DNA of 64,000 nt from Hymenobacter ruricola. GTDB taxonomy: Bacteria; Bacteroidota; Bacteroidia; Cytophagales; Hymenobacteraceae. This document shows, one piece after another, positions 8,192 through 16,940 of this stretch. A model generated the notes under the pieces. That model was not told the DNA's origin, did no database searches, and saw nothing but the letters and a program-made list of their open reading frames with translations. The stretch spans positions 124,001 through 188,000 of the forward strand of contig NZ_JADQDM010000006.1 in the NCBI RefSeq assembly GCF_015694525.1, read 5' to 3'. A program made the position numbers and the translations under genes. How positions within the stretch are numbered: position 1 is the first letter of the stretch; every line of letters starts with the position of its first letter.

Positions 8192-10405
8192 ATGCGCTTT
8201 TTCTCCTTTTGCCATTCCCTAGTCCTGCCGGCGTTGCTGGCCGCCGGCGCCGCCCAGGCCCAGAAATTCACGGCCCCGGAGCTGGCCCGCTGGAAGCAGC
8301 AGGCCCAGCAGGTGAGCATCACGCGCGACACCTGGGGCGTGCCACACATCTATGGCAAAACCGACGCCGATGCCGTGTTTGGCCTGCTCTACACTCAGTG
8401 CGAAGACGACTTTGAGCGCGTAGAGGCCAATTACCTCGACGCCATTGGCCGCCAGGCCGAAGTGGACGGCGAAGCGGCGCTCTACCACGATTTGCGGGCC
8501 CGCTTGTTCATGGACAGCACCCAGGCGCTGGCCATCTACCGCAAAACCCCGCCCGAGATGAAGAAGCTGCTCGACGCCTTCGCGGCGGGCACCAACTACT
8601 ACCTCGCCGCCCACCCCACCGTGCGGCCCAAGCTGCTGCGCCGCTTCCAGCCCTGGATGCCGCTGATGTTCAGCGAAGGGAGCATTGGCGGCAACATCAG
8701 CGTGGTGAGCACGGAGCGGCTGAAGGCTTTTTATAGCCAGAAGAAATCGAGTTCGTGGATTGATACCGATTTCGAGAAGAAGGACCGGGAGCCCACCGGC
8801 TCCAACGGTTTTGCCATTGCGCCCGCCAAAACGGCCAACGGGCACGCCCTGCTGCTCATCAACCCGCACACCTCGTTTTACTTCCGCTCCGAGGTGCAGA
8901 TGGTGAGCCAGCAGGGCCTAAATGCCTACGGCGCCGTGACCTGGGGCCAGTTTTTTGTGTACCAGGGCTTTAATGAGCACTGCGGCTGGATGCACACTTC
9001 CAGCCAAGCCGACTCGATGGACGAATACCTGGAAGCCATTGAGAAGAAGAACGGGGCGTTTTTCTACAAATACGGCGGCAAGCTGCGGCCCGTGCAGGTG
9101 GAAAAAGTGTCGTTGTCCTACCGCGACGGCGACCGGATGCTGCGCCGGGAATTCATCATTTACCGCACCCACCACGGCCCCATCGTGGGCCAGAAAACCG
9201 ACCAGCAATGGGTGGCCCTGCGCATGATGAACGAGCCGCTGGCCGCCCTGCAACAGTCGTACCTGCGCACCAAGGCCACCGACTACGCAGGCTTTCAGGA
9301 GGTAATGAAGCTGAACGGCAACGCCTCGAACAACACCGTTTTTGCCGACAGCAAGGGCAGCATTGCCTACTGGCACGGCAACTTTATGCCCCGGCGCGAC
9401 CCCACATTCGACTGGAGCCAGCCCGTGGACGGCAGCAACCCGGCCACCGAGTGGAAAGGCTTCCACGCCGTGAATGAGCTGGTGCAGGTGCACAACCCCG
9501 CCAGCGGCTTCATCCAGAACTGCAACTCGACGCCGTTTACGGTTTCGGGCCCCGGCAGCAGCCCGGCCGCCGCCAAATACCCGAAGTACATGGCGCCCGA
9601 CGCCGAAAACTACCGCGGCCTCAATGCCGTGCGCGTGCTCAGCGGCAAAGCCGTTTTCAATCTCGACACCCTGATTGCCGCCGCCGACGACCCGCACCTC
9701 ACGGCCTTCGACGACCTGCTGCCGCCGCTGCTCACGGCCTACCAGCCCACCTCGGCCGAAAAAGCTGCCGCGCCGGCTTTGGATGAAGCTGTGCAGGTGC
9801 TGCGCGCTTGGAACCGCAACTACAGCCAAACCTCCGTGGCCCAGACCGTGGCCACCTACTGGGCCGAGCGGCTGCTGGCCAAGGCCCGCGCCCACGTGCC
9901 CGCCGCCCAGCCGCAGCTCGACTACATCAGCTTCACCAAATTTGCGCTGGCCGAAACCAGCCCCGCGGAAAAGCTGGCCGCCCTCACCGAATCCCTGGAC
10001 GACCTGACCCGCGATTTTGGCACTTGGAAAACGCCCTGGGGCGACATCAACCGCTTCCAGCGCCTGACCGGCAAGGTGCAGGAAACCTATGACGACCAGC
10101 AGCCCAGCCTGCCGGTGGCCTTCACGTCATCGGCCTGGGGCTCGCTGGCCGCGTTTGGGGCGCGGGCCTACCCCGGCACCAAAAAGCGCTACGGCAACGT
10201 GGGCAACAGCTTCGTGGCGGTGGTGGAATTTGGGCCGCGCCTCTCGGCGCGCTCCGTGGTGACGGGCGGGCAGAGCAGCCGGCCGGGCACGCCGCACTTC
10301 ACCGACCAGGCCGGTTTGTACGGCAACGGTCACTTCAAAGAAGTGCGCTTTTACCCGGAAGATGTGAAGGCCCACGCCGAAAAAACGTATCATCCGGGCG
10401 AGTAG
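8192..10405 (+). CDS. Penicillin acylase family amidase (Ntn hydrolase)
   Basis: The secreted or periplasmic amidase has 737 residues with a signal peptide (about 1-23, cleavage after AQA). Family members self-cleave to expose an N-terminal Ser nucleophile; here it is Ser204 in TGSNGFAIAP. The C-terminal chain has the downstream Asn region NASNNTVFADSKGSIAYWHG. The family hydrolyses amide-linked acyl groups, including beta-lactam side chains and acyl-homoserine lactones. The true substrate cannot be read from sequence, so quorum quenching is only a possibility. The start is fixed by the signal peptide. A terminator and a tight -7 box lie immediately upstream. Confidence 0.9.
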   Translation: MRFFSFCHSLVLPALLAAGAAQAQKFTAPELARWKQQAQQVSITRDTWGVPHIYGKTDADAVFGLLYTQCEDDFERVEANYLDAIGRQAEVDGEAALYHDLRARLFMDSTQALAIYRKTPPEMKKLLDAFAAGTNYYLAAHPTVRPKLLRRFQPWMPLMFSEGSIGGNISVVSTERLKAFYSQKKSSSWIDTDFEKKDREPTGSNGFAIAPAKTANGHALLLINPHTSFYFRSEVQMVSQQGLNAYGAVTWGQFFVYQGFNEHCGWMHTSSQADSMDEYLEAIEKKNGAFFYKYGGKLRPVQVEKVSLSYRDGDRMLRREFIIYRTHHGPIVGQKTDQQWVALRMMNEPLAALQQSYLRTKATDYAGFQEVMKLNGNASNNTVFADSKGSIAYWHGNFMPRRDPTFDWSQPVDGSNPATEWKGFHAVNELVQVHNPASGFIQNCNSTPFTVSGPGSSPAAAKYPKYMAPDAENYRGLNAVRVLSGKAVFNLDTLIAAADDPHLTAFDDLLPPLLTAYQPTSAEKAAAPALDEAVQVLRAWNRNYSQTSVAQTVATYWAERLLAKARAHVPAAQPQLDYISFTKFALAETSPAEKLAALTESLDDLTRDFGTWKTPWGDINRFQRLTGKVQETYDDQQPSLPVAFTSSAWGSLAAFGARAYPGTKKRYGNVGNSFVAVVEFGPRLSARSVVTGGQSSRPGTPHFTDQAGLYGNGHFKEVRFYPEDVKAHAEKTYHPGE

Positions 10406-10443
10406 TTTTTTCTCGTTGCTTTCTCATCTCACCCCGAACCGCC

Positions 10444-10632
10444 ATGGACATTAAATATCTCTCCGACGACAAAGGCAAAATAACCGGCGTTTTCATTCCC
10501 CTCGACGAATGGGAACGGCTGCAAAAGCAGTACAATATCACCGAACAAGCCCCCGCCGACTCCGGCGCCAAGCTGCAGCAGTCGCTGGCCGACGCCCTGA
10601 AAAAAGCCAAGCCGAGCGGAGAAATCGAATAA
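10444..10632 (+). CDS. Small orphan protein, Phd/YefM-antitoxin-like N-terminus
   Basis: A 62-residue acidic/basic protein that starts MDIKYLSDDKGKITGVFIPL and then DEWERLQKQY. This pattern (short beta strand, SDxKGxxTxVxIPxxEWE) resembles the DNA-binding half of Phd/YefM antitoxins common in Bacteroidetes. The C-terminal tail is Lys/Ala-rich and helical. No toxin gene is adjacent: the acylase lies 38 bases upstream and a family A repeat directly downstream. It may be co-transcribed with the acylase. The function is unproven. Confidence 0.6.
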   Translation: MDIKYLSDDKGKITGVFIPLDEWERLQKQYNITEQAPADSGAKLQQSLADALKKAKPSGEIE

Positions 10633-10636
10633 AATT

Positions 10637-10736
10637 AACCGGTTATGCTGAGCGCAGCCGAAGCATCTCTACCGCAACACTAAAGCAGATTAATTGAGCA
10701 GCAGAGATGCTTCGGCTGCGCTCAGCATGACCGGTT
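10637..10736. repeat. Family A inverted repeat, copy 4 (GCAGCCGAAGC variant)
   Basis: Arms of 34 bases at 10637-10670 and 10703-10736 match except for one base. The inner variant ATGCTGAGCGCAGCCGAAGC keeps ATGC paired with GCAT. It lies between convergent genes. Confidence 0.9.
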
Positions 10737-10760
10737 TTCTTTTCAAAAGAACATCGACTG

Positions 10761-11267
10761 TTAGCGGCCGAAGTCGTCCTGCACGCGCACGATGTCGTCC
10801 TCGTCCGAAGGGTGGTCGGCGTCGGTGTGCTGCCAGATTTCGGCCAGCACGCCCCATTCCTTGAGGCCCACCAGGCGGTGGCGCTCGCCTTGCCGCAGCA
10901 CGATGCGCTCGCCTACCTGATGGGTTTTCACTTCGCCCTGCTCGTCGGTTTCGCTGGTGGCCACGCCCACCGGGCCCTGCACCACCTGCCAGATTTCGGC
11001 GCGGCGGTGGTGGTACTGCCAGCTCAGCCGCTGCTGCGGTGCCACTAGTAGCACCTTGGGGCTCAGCTTGCCCGAAATGCGCAGATGGTCGACGGACAAG
11101 CCATCGAAATAGATGTCAGCAAATTGCTGGGCCTGGCTTTCGTCAATCACGAAAAAGCCGCCCCAGGGCCGCGTGGGGTCTTGCTGGGCAATGGTGAAAC
11201 CTTGCTGTTGCAACTGCGCGGCCACTTGCTGGAAAAGGCCTTGTTTCTGGGAGTCGGGGGTGGGCAT
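10761..11267 (-). CDS. Cupin protein, type II mannose-6-phosphate isomerase-like
   Basis: The 168-residue cupin resembles the C-terminal isomerase domain of type II phosphomannose isomerase (ManC/GMP). Visible signs are the first cupin metal motif in SWQYHHRRAEIWQVVQG, the second in LRQGERHRLVG, and the ending SDEDDIVRVQDDFGR, typical of that domain. It could make mannose-6-phosphate for the GDP-mannose pathway used by gmd at 48073-49185, but it may be a stand-alone sugar isomerase of other specificity. The ATG giving MPTPDSQK was chosen; an extension of 39 codons upstream is not conserved-looking. Confidence 0.75.
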   Translation of the reverse strand: MPTPDSQKQGLFQQVAAQLQQQGFTIAQQDPTRPWGGFFVIDESQAQQFADIYFDGLSVDHLRISGKLSPKVLLVAPQQRLSWQYHHRRAEIWQVVQGPVGVATSETDEQGEVKTHQVGERIVLRQGERHRLVGLKEWGVLAEIWQHTDADHPSDEDDIVRVQDDFGR

Positions 11268-11419
11268 GAAATTACCTTGAAGGGTATTCGACCAAAATTG
11301 GGGCTGCAATTTAGCGAAAGCCAAGTTGCATAGCCGGGTGCCGCCCCCGATGGGCGGAACCCTTTGCCGTGCCATCGGTTGCAAGGGCCACGTGGGTTCT
11401 CCGCTGGCTTAAGTTGGCT

Positions 11420-11890
11420 TTAGTGCTTTCGCCAGGCCGCCGCCGTCATCTCAAACTTTACCTCGCCATTCGGTCGCAACCCCAAATCCCACCACCCGGC
11501 TTTCCGGTAAAACGCCTCGGCCCGGGTGCCCGGCGCGGTGCCCAGCCACACGGGCTCCTGGGTTTGGCTGAAATACCAGTTCAGCATGGTGTCGTGCAAA
11601 GCCCGGCCGATGCCTTGGCGGTCGTAGTCGGGGTGTACAAACAGCGCCCAGATGCTGTGGTCCTGCAAATCGGCAATGGCGAAGCCCACGATGCGGCCGT
11701 CTGCTTCGGCCACCCAGCCCTTGCCCCGGCGCGTGAGGTAGTCCACGTTATCGGCGTGGGTCACCAGACTGCGGTTGTTGAGCACGTTTTCTTTCACGGC
11801 AAACCGGACTTCCATATAAGCTGGAATGTCCGCAACCTGGGCTTCGCGAAGCAGCATGTAGGCAAGGGGAATGGTATGCTCCAAAGACAT
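11420..11890 (-). CDS. GNAT family N-acetyltransferase
   Basis: This is a 156-residue acetyltransferase with the acetyl-CoA-binding loop RQGIGRAL after the strand IWALFVHPDY. The C-terminus contains FYRKAGWW, a common GNAT ending. The substrate is unknown. The ATG is two bases after the stop of the ChaN-like gene, so the two are almost certainly co-translated; an upstream TTG overlapping that stop is a less likely start. The membership is clear, the role is not. Confidence 0.85.
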   Translation of the reverse strand: MSLEHTIPLAYMLLREAQVADIPAYMEVRFAVKENVLNNRSLVTHADNVDYLTRRGKGWVAEADGRIVGFAIADLQDHSIWALFVHPDYDRQGIGRALHDTMLNWYFSQTQEPVWLGTAPGTRAEAFYRKAGWWDLGLRPNGEVKFEMTAAAWRKH

Positions 11891-11892
11891 GG

Positions 11893-12774
11893 TCAATACG
11901 ATTTGCCCGCATCGTCCGGCACTACAATCACGTAGTCAGCCACGTTCAACTGCTCCTTGTCGAGTTGCTGAAGTTGTTCCTGCGTCACCACGCTGAGCGT
12001 TTTTACGCGCAGCGTGGGAGCGTACTGGCGCAGGTAGGCCCCGGTGCCGTCGTGGTGGTCAGAGTGGTAGCTGCCGTTGAAGTGCAGCAGCGTTTGGCCC
12101 TCTTGGCGGTTGGCATTGATGAAATAGGCCATGGTGGCATCTCGCAGCGCCTGGGCCTGAATAATGTTCTGCGCACCTGCACCGTGGGTTTTACTATCGC
12201 CGCCGAACATGGCAGCCATGTTTTTGTAGCCGGGCAGGTCGTAATCCACTTTCAGGGGCAGCGGGGCCAGCAGGGCGCGGTCTACGGCCGGTAGCTTGTC
12301 GAGCACCTTGAGGCTGCCGCGCGCCACGGCGCTCACGAAAGGCCTCGGCGCATTGGTGCCAACGACTGCAATATGCTGGTCGCGTGCGAATTGCAGCAGC
12401 GGCCGGTAATCGGTGGCGTAATTGGGCCAGGGGCGGGCCTGGCGCTCAAACGCCGAATCGGCCAGGGTACCGGCGGCGTATTGGGCCACCAGTGGCTGCA
12501 CGTCGCGCTCAAACATTTCCAGGCCCAGCACCAGCTGGCCGGGCTTTTTGAGCTTCAACAGGTCTTTGGCTACTTGCAGCTCCAGCCAGTGGGCCAGCAC
12601 GTCGTTGTGCTGCTCGCCGAAGAGCACCACGTCGGCCTGCCCCAGTTCCTGCATCATCTGGTCGAAATCGGCCGGCCGGCCGCTGGCCGTGAACAGGCGG
12701 TAGGCCGGCCGGTCGGCGGTGAATGAGGTTAAGGATATTGCTCCGAAAAGGATAGCAGTAGCAAAAGCGTACAA
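11893..12774 (-). CDS. ChaN-family (haem-binding uptake / TIKI superfamily) protein
   Basis: This 293-residue protein carries the hallmark GEQHND motif (about 53-58) and the C-terminal HFNGSYHSDHHDGTGAYL, both typical of the ChaN/Tiki fold. That fold includes the haem-binding lipoprotein ChaN and metal-dependent proteases. The clustered His residues suggest metal or haem binding. A short hydrophobic N-terminus suggests export. The only upstream initiation codon in frame that keeps it is a TTG, because TAA lies two codons earlier. It is the first gene of a pair with the GNAT gene. The biochemical activity in this group is unsettled. Confidence 0.82.
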   Translation of the reverse strand: MYAFATAILFGAISLTSFTADRPAYRLFTASGRPADFDQMMQELGQADVVLFGEQHNDVLAHWLELQVAKDLLKLKKPGQLVLGLEMFERDVQPLVAQYAAGTLADSAFERQARPWPNYATDYRPLLQFARDQHIAVVGTNAPRPFVSAVARGSLKVLDKLPAVDRALLAPLPLKVDYDLPGYKNMAAMFGGDSKTHGAGAQNIIQAQALRDATMAYFINANRQEGQTLLHFNGSYHSDHHDGTGAYLRQYAPTLRVKTLSVVTQEQLQQLDKEQLNVADYVIVVPDDAGKSY

Positions 12775-12810
12775 AGCTTATACATTAAGAGGCACAACCA
12801 GTGCAGTCCT

Positions 12811-13581
12811 TCATTTTACTAGCTGAAAATTTTGCCGCTGCTTCGACAGCAATTTTCTTCTCCACATCAACATATTGTGCAAAGGGAATACCCTGTAGCG
12901 CTCTACCCATTCTGATATTCGCCCAACCAACGACGTTTGTGGAAGATAGTCGATTTGACTTTTAAAATTGGCTGGTTCCACCAGAAAAGGGTACGTCAAC
13001 CGCAGTTGGGCTAAGCCGGTATCGGCTTGTAGCGCGGCCCACGAATCAGCGCCCACTCGCATGGGCAAGCGTTTTTCAGATAAAAGTTTAGCCGCCTCAA
13101 GTGATATAATATATCCCAGGGAAGAGTGCAATGGGCCGTAGTCATTGGGGCTGCACAGTTGACTACTGGTTCCTTTTAGCTTTGCTTCGGGACGGAGCAG
13201 AACCTCGTTGTTCGCCTGAGCGAAAAGAAGTTGAATCTCTCCGGACACTAGTTTATCAACCAACATAGGCAGAGCAACTGCTAATTGGGGAGACAATTTC
13301 GCGTCATCTTCCAGTACGAGCGCCACCGGGATATTATCAGCCACCATACGCTGACAAATGGCATGATGGCTTAACACGCACCCAACCATGCCCGGAGTAC
13401 GCCAATAGGGGTGAGGCCGCAGGGCTTCCTCGTCGCATACAGTAGCGAGGTCAGTCGCCGTTAATGTGCGGCCATCAACCGCAGCAACAAATTCTGCGGT
13501 CAAATTCTGGTCGCCCAGTTGTTTCTCCATAAAGGCACGCCGTTCTGTTGAGCGTGCTAGATTAATCACAAAAATTTTCAT
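12811..13581 (-). CDS. Glycosyltransferase family 25 (LPS-type)
   Basis: This 256-residue enzyme has the GT25 start MKIFVINLARSTERRAFMEK, the internal GCVLSHHAICQRM segment and the acidic donor-binding stretch ALVLEDDAKLS. GT25 enzymes usually add galactose or a related sugar to lipooligosaccharide. No other sugar gene is adjacent. Its base composition is visibly AT-richer than its neighbours (ChaN-like and ABC permease), which suggests lateral acquisition. The ATG start is supported by the conserved N-terminus. Confidence 0.88.
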   Translation of the reverse strand: MKIFVINLARSTERRAFMEKQLGDQNLTAEFVAAVDGRTLTATDLATVCDEEALRPHPYWRTPGMVGCVLSHHAICQRMVADNIPVALVLEDDAKLSPQLAVALPMLVDKLVSGEIQLLFAQANNEVLLRPEAKLKGTSSQLCSPNDYGPLHSSLGYIISLEAAKLLSEKRLPMRVGADSWAALQADTGLAQLRLTYPFLVEPANFKSQIDYLPQTSLVGRISEWVERYRVFPLHNMLMWRRKLLSKQRQNFQLVK

Positions 13582-13690
13582 TTTTTAAATTTAAGCATGG
13601 GGGCAGCCCTCAATAAGGGAGTACAATAATAACGCATGGACTTAGAACTGCTCACCCTTGCCTCACCACTGGAAGCGCTTTAATTATAAC

Positions 13691-15079
13691 TTATCCCTTG
13701 TAAAACATCCACTTGCCTAGCTCTTTGTAGGTCACTTTCTTGCCGTACATCAGCACACCCACGCGGTAGATGCGGGCCGCCACCCACACCGTGCCGATGA
13801 AGCCGAGAATGAGCAGGAAGATGGACAGGGCCAGCTGCCACATGGGCACGCCAAATGGCAGGCGGATGACCATGGCAATGGGCGAGGTAAACGGTATCAT
13901 CGACATCCAGAAGGCCACCGGCCCGTCGGGGTTGCGCAGAATGACCGACACGCCCACGATGTAGCTCAGAATGAGCGGCATGGTAATCGGGAACATGAAC
14001 TGCTGGGTATCGGTCTGGTCGTCGACGGCCGCGCCCACAGCCCCAAACAGCGCCCCGTAGAGCAGGTAGCCGCCCAGGAAGTAGATGATGAAGCCGAACA
14101 GAATGGTGCCGATGGGCAGGTTGGCAAGAATTTCAAACGCCTTGAAGCGGCCTGTCATCACTGTAGCGCCCTGCTTTGAAGTGCCGCTCATTGCTTGGTC
14201 CATCTTCGTGCTGGTCGATTGCGAGACATCGGGGGAGGCACTTGTAGCAGATGGGGTGGCGGTAGCCATTTCGGTTTTTGCCTTATCGCGGCCCGCCAAC
14301 AAGGGTACCAGCACCGAAGACGCCCCAAACGACAGCAGCCCCCAAAGCAGGAACTGGGTGAGCCCCACCGCCGCAATGCCCATGATTTTGCCCATCATCA
14401 AGTCAAATGGCTTCACCGACGACAGCATCACTTCCATGATGCGGCTCGACTTCTCCTCTCCCACCCCGCGCATGATTTGCACGCCGTATATGAAGATGAA
14501 CAGGTAAATGGCCAAGGCTAATGCGTACGCCGTGCCTGAAGTGGCAAGGGCATTGCTGTCCGCTTCCTTGCCGGTTTCATCGAGGCTGATGGCTTGCAGG
14601 TCCACTTTGGAGCGCAGTCGGTCAAGTTGTTCTTGTGACAGACCGGACTTCTGCATTTTCAAGTCGGAAAAGGCTTTGTTGAGCGCATTTTCTACAGCTC
14701 CTTGTTTTTTAAGGCTGATGTTGCCCTTGCCGAAGAATTGCACCCCGACTGGATTTTCCACGTCAAGACCTGAAGGCAGGTATATCAAGCCGTCATGCTT
14801 AGCTTTCTGAAAGCCCTTTTTGGCTTCGGCCAGCGTGCCGGTGGCGGGCTCAAAGCGCAGTTGCGGCGTGCTCACGAGGCGGCTGGCCACGTTCAGGCCG
14901 GAGTCGTCGCGCACTTCCACCACGTCGGTGGATTCGTTGTCGGAGCTGGCAATTTTGGCGATGAACACCCCGAACCCGGCCAGCAGCAGCGGCACGGCGA
15001 GGGTGAGAACGATGAAGGCCCGTTTGCGCACCCGGGTCAGGTATTCGCGCTGGGCAACGAGTAAAAATTTGGAAGCCAT
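13691..15079 (-). CDS. ABC-2 type transporter permease (NatB-like)
   Basis: The 462-residue membrane subunit of a two-gene ABC exporter has one N-terminal membrane helix (about 22-42) and a large extracytoplasmic loop (about 43-190). A block of five or six helices follows. Proteins of this shape (NatB/YhaP-like, ABC-2 superfamily) are proposed to export Na+ or other small cations or drugs; the cargo cannot be inferred. It is the second gene after the ATPase, separated by about 120 bases that hold a degenerate family A repeat. Confidence 0.85.
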   Translation of the reverse strand: MASKFLLVAQREYLTRVRKRAFIVLTLAVPLLLAGFGVFIAKIASSDNESTDVVEVRDDSGLNVASRLVSTPQLRFEPATGTLAEAKKGFQKAKHDGLIYLPSGLDVENPVGVQFFGKGNISLKKQGAVENALNKAFSDLKMQKSGLSQEQLDRLRSKVDLQAISLDETGKEADSNALATSGTAYALALAIYLFIFIYGVQIMRGVGEEKSSRIMEVMLSSVKPFDLMMGKIMGIAAVGLTQFLLWGLLSFGASSVLVPLLAGRDKAKTEMATATPSATSASPDVSQSTSTKMDQAMSGTSKQGATVMTGRFKAFEILANLPIGTILFGFIIYFLGGYLLYGALFGAVGAAVDDQTDTQQFMFPITMPLILSYIVGVSVILRNPDGPVAFWMSMIPFTSPIAMVIRLPFGVPMWQLALSIFLLILGFIGTVWVAARIYRVGVLMYGKKVTYKELGKWMFYKG

Positions 15080-15092
15080 GATGGTAATTATT

Positions 15093-15199
15093 TTGTCATC
15101 CTGAGCGCAGCGAAGGACCTTATCACGCCCGCGCTGCTGGAAGTTGACTGCCGACGAAAGCCGCCGTGATAAGATGCTTCCTGCGTCAGCAGGACAAAC
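15093..15199. repeat. Family A inverted repeat, copy 5 (degenerate right arm)
   Basis: The left arm (15093-15127) is the TCCTGAGCGCAGCGAAGGA type. The right arm (15165-15199) keeps the ends CGTGATAAG and GGACAAAC but has drifted to GATGCTTCCTGCG in the middle. It lies between the ATPase and permease genes of one operon, so it is transcribed. Confidence 0.75.
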
Positions 15200-15202
15200 G
15201 GT

Positions 15203-16141
15203 TTAGGTAGTTTCTTCAACCAGGGTTTCGGGCATGGTTTCGCGCACGCGCCGGATGAAAATCTCGTTGATGCTCGGGATTTTCTCGCGGAAGGCTTCCA
15301 CCTCCACCGCCCCGATGAGGTAGCGCAGCAAGTCGTTGGGCCGCACGCCGGCGTGCAGCTGCACCCGGGCGTAGAAGTGGCCGTTTTCGCGCTCCTTTTG
15401 CTCCACCACTTCAAAATCGGGGTGCACCACCAGCAGCTTGCCGCGGCCTTCCACCTCGTAGGTGTTGGTTTTGAACTGGTCGCGAATCACGCCGATGGGC
15501 CCGTCGAGTACCTTGCGCGAGCGGTTTATCAGGGCAATGTTGTCGCACATCTCCTCCACCGATTCCATGCGGTGCGTGGAGAAAATGATGGTGGCGCCCT
15601 CCTGCTTCAGGCGCAGAATTTCGTCCTTAATCAAGTTGGCGTTTATCGGGTCGAAGCCGGAAAAAGGCTCGTCCAGAATGATGAGGCTGGGCTCGTGCAG
15701 CACCGTGGCAATGAACTGCACCTTCTGCTGCATGCCCTTGCTGAGGTCCTCCACGTTTTTGCCGGCCCATTCCTTTATTTCGAAACGGTTCAGCCACTGC
15801 TTGATGCGCGCCGTGGCGTCGGCGCGGCTCAGGCCGCGCAACTGGGCCAGGTAGAGCAGCTGCTCGCCCACTTTCATCTTTTTATAGAGGCCGCGCTCCT
15901 CGGGCAGGTAGCCGATTTGGGCAATGTGGCCGGGGTTGAGCCGCTCGCCGCGGAAGCGGATTTCGCCTTCATCAGCGCCCGTAATCTGGGTGATGATGCG
16001 GATGAGCGAAGTTTTGCCCGCGCCGTTGGGGCCCAGCAGGCCGAAGATGCTGCCCTCGGGAATGGCGAGGCTCACCCCGCTGAGGGCGACGTGGTTGGCG
16101 TAGGCCTTGCGCACGTCGATGGCTTCCAGGATTGGTTTCAC
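15203..16141 (-). CDS. ABC transporter ATP-binding protein (NatA-like)
   Basis: This is the ATPase partner of the downstream permease. Walker A GLLGPNGAGKT (Lys about 43), signature LSKGMQQ, Walker B LIILDEPFSG and the switch His in STHRMES are all intact. A C-terminal extension after about residue 230 is typical of NatA/DrrA-type exporters. The start is taken as GTG at 16141 (VKPILEAIDV), giving 312 residues; the frame continues upstream but that sequence is not protein-like for this family. A TACATTTG box on this strand 50 bases upstream fits this start. Confidence 0.9.
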   Translation of the reverse strand: MKPILEAIDVRKAYANHVALSGVSLAIPEGSIFGLLGPNGAGKTSLIRIITQITGADEGEIRFRGERLNPGHIAQIGYLPEERGLYKKMKVGEQLLYLAQLRGLSRADATARIKQWLNRFEIKEWAGKNVEDLSKGMQQKVQFIATVLHEPSLIILDEPFSGFDPINANLIKDEILRLKQEGATIIFSTHRMESVEEMCDNIALINRSRKVLDGPIGVIRDQFKTNTYEVEGRGKLLVVHPDFEVVEQKERENGHFYARVQLHAGVRPNDLLRYLIGAVEVEAFREKIPSINEIFIRRVRETMPETLVEETT

Positions 16142-16190
16142 AGAAAAAGAAGTTGGTTGGCGGGTTAAATGTAGGAGAAATGACGCGGGG

Positions 16191-16198
16191 CAAATGTA
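16191..16198 (-). promoter_or_regulatory. -7 promoter box (TACATTTG), minus strand
   Basis: An exact TAnnTTTG match, 50 bases before the GTG of the ABC ATPase. It supports that start and places the promoter in the short gap after the membrane-protein gene. Confidence 0.45.
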
Positions 16199-16289
16199 TC
16201 GGAGGCCCTGGCCATTTGCCAGCCGTTGGGAGCCAAGCGGCCGCAACCGGGCCCTAAGCGGCAAATAAGCGGGATGAATGGCGACGGGT

Positions 16290-16940
16290 TCATTCCGCAA
16301 GGGCGGGAGCCGGCTCGTCGCCGAGCTCGCGCAGGTTGGCTTCGAGCCGGTCCAGGTGCTGACCGTAGAGGCGCTGCAAATACCAGCGGGTGAACCCGCG
16401 CATGCCAAAATACGCCCCCACGCCCACCACCGCGTACGCCGCTCCCAGGATGCCCAGGCTCAGCAGCAGTTTTTGCCCCGAAAACTGCTGCGCAATGCGC
16501 CCGCCCAGAAACAGCAGCCCGACGCTAAACGACCCCGGCACCGACCACATCGTGGCCCGGAAATACAGCTGCACCAGGCCCCGCAGGCTCTGCAGCTGCC
16601 GCTTCATGTGCTCGCGCACCGCCCCGCCGCTGGCATCGCCCAGCTGCCGAAGCACGGCCAGCTTCCGCCGAAAATAGAAGCCGCTGAGCAAGCAAATAAG
16701 CGCCAGCCAGGCCGCCATGGCTAGGTAATAGCCGTCGTGGGTGGTGGCCGCGGCCACAAAGCACCCCAGCAAGCACACCGCCACCACCCCAATTTCGAGC
16801 CAGGCGTTGCGGCGCATCTTGGCCACGGGGCTGCGCGAACCCTGGGTGAGCAGGGCCGCCAGGGCCGAATCGTCGAGCGGCGGCAGCGTTTCGGCCGGCG
16901 CGGGCTGCTGCCACTGGCGGCGGAGGTCATCGAGTTCCAT
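16290..16940 (-). CDS. Membrane protein coupled to an ECF sigma factor (possible anti-sigma)
   Basis: The 216-residue protein begins MELDDLRRQWQQP. It has a cytoplasmic N-terminal part (about 1-45), two helices (about 48-88), a charged cytoplasmic segment and two more helices (about 130-175). Its ATG overlaps the sigma factor stop in TGATG, implying translational coupling. In Bacteroidetes such membrane partners of ECF sigmas often act as anti-sigma factors, but no zinc-binding HxxxCxxC motif is present. The anti-sigma role is inferred from position only. Confidence 0.7.
   Translation of the reverse strand: MELDDLRRQWQQPAPAETLPPLDDSALAALLTQGSRSPVAKMRRNAWLEIGVVAVCLLGCFVAAATTHDGYYLAMAAWLALICLLSGFYFRRKLAVLRQLGDASGGAVREHMKRQLQSLRGLVQLYFRATMWSVPGSFSVGLLFLGGRIAQQFSGQKLLLSLGILGAAYAVVGVGAYFGMRGFTRWYLQRLYGQHLDRLEANLRELGDEPAPALAE

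Noticed and set aside
15088..15414. Frames ending in [12 protein letters not shown] peptides
   Set aside because: These arise from reading through family A repeats and are not protein genes.
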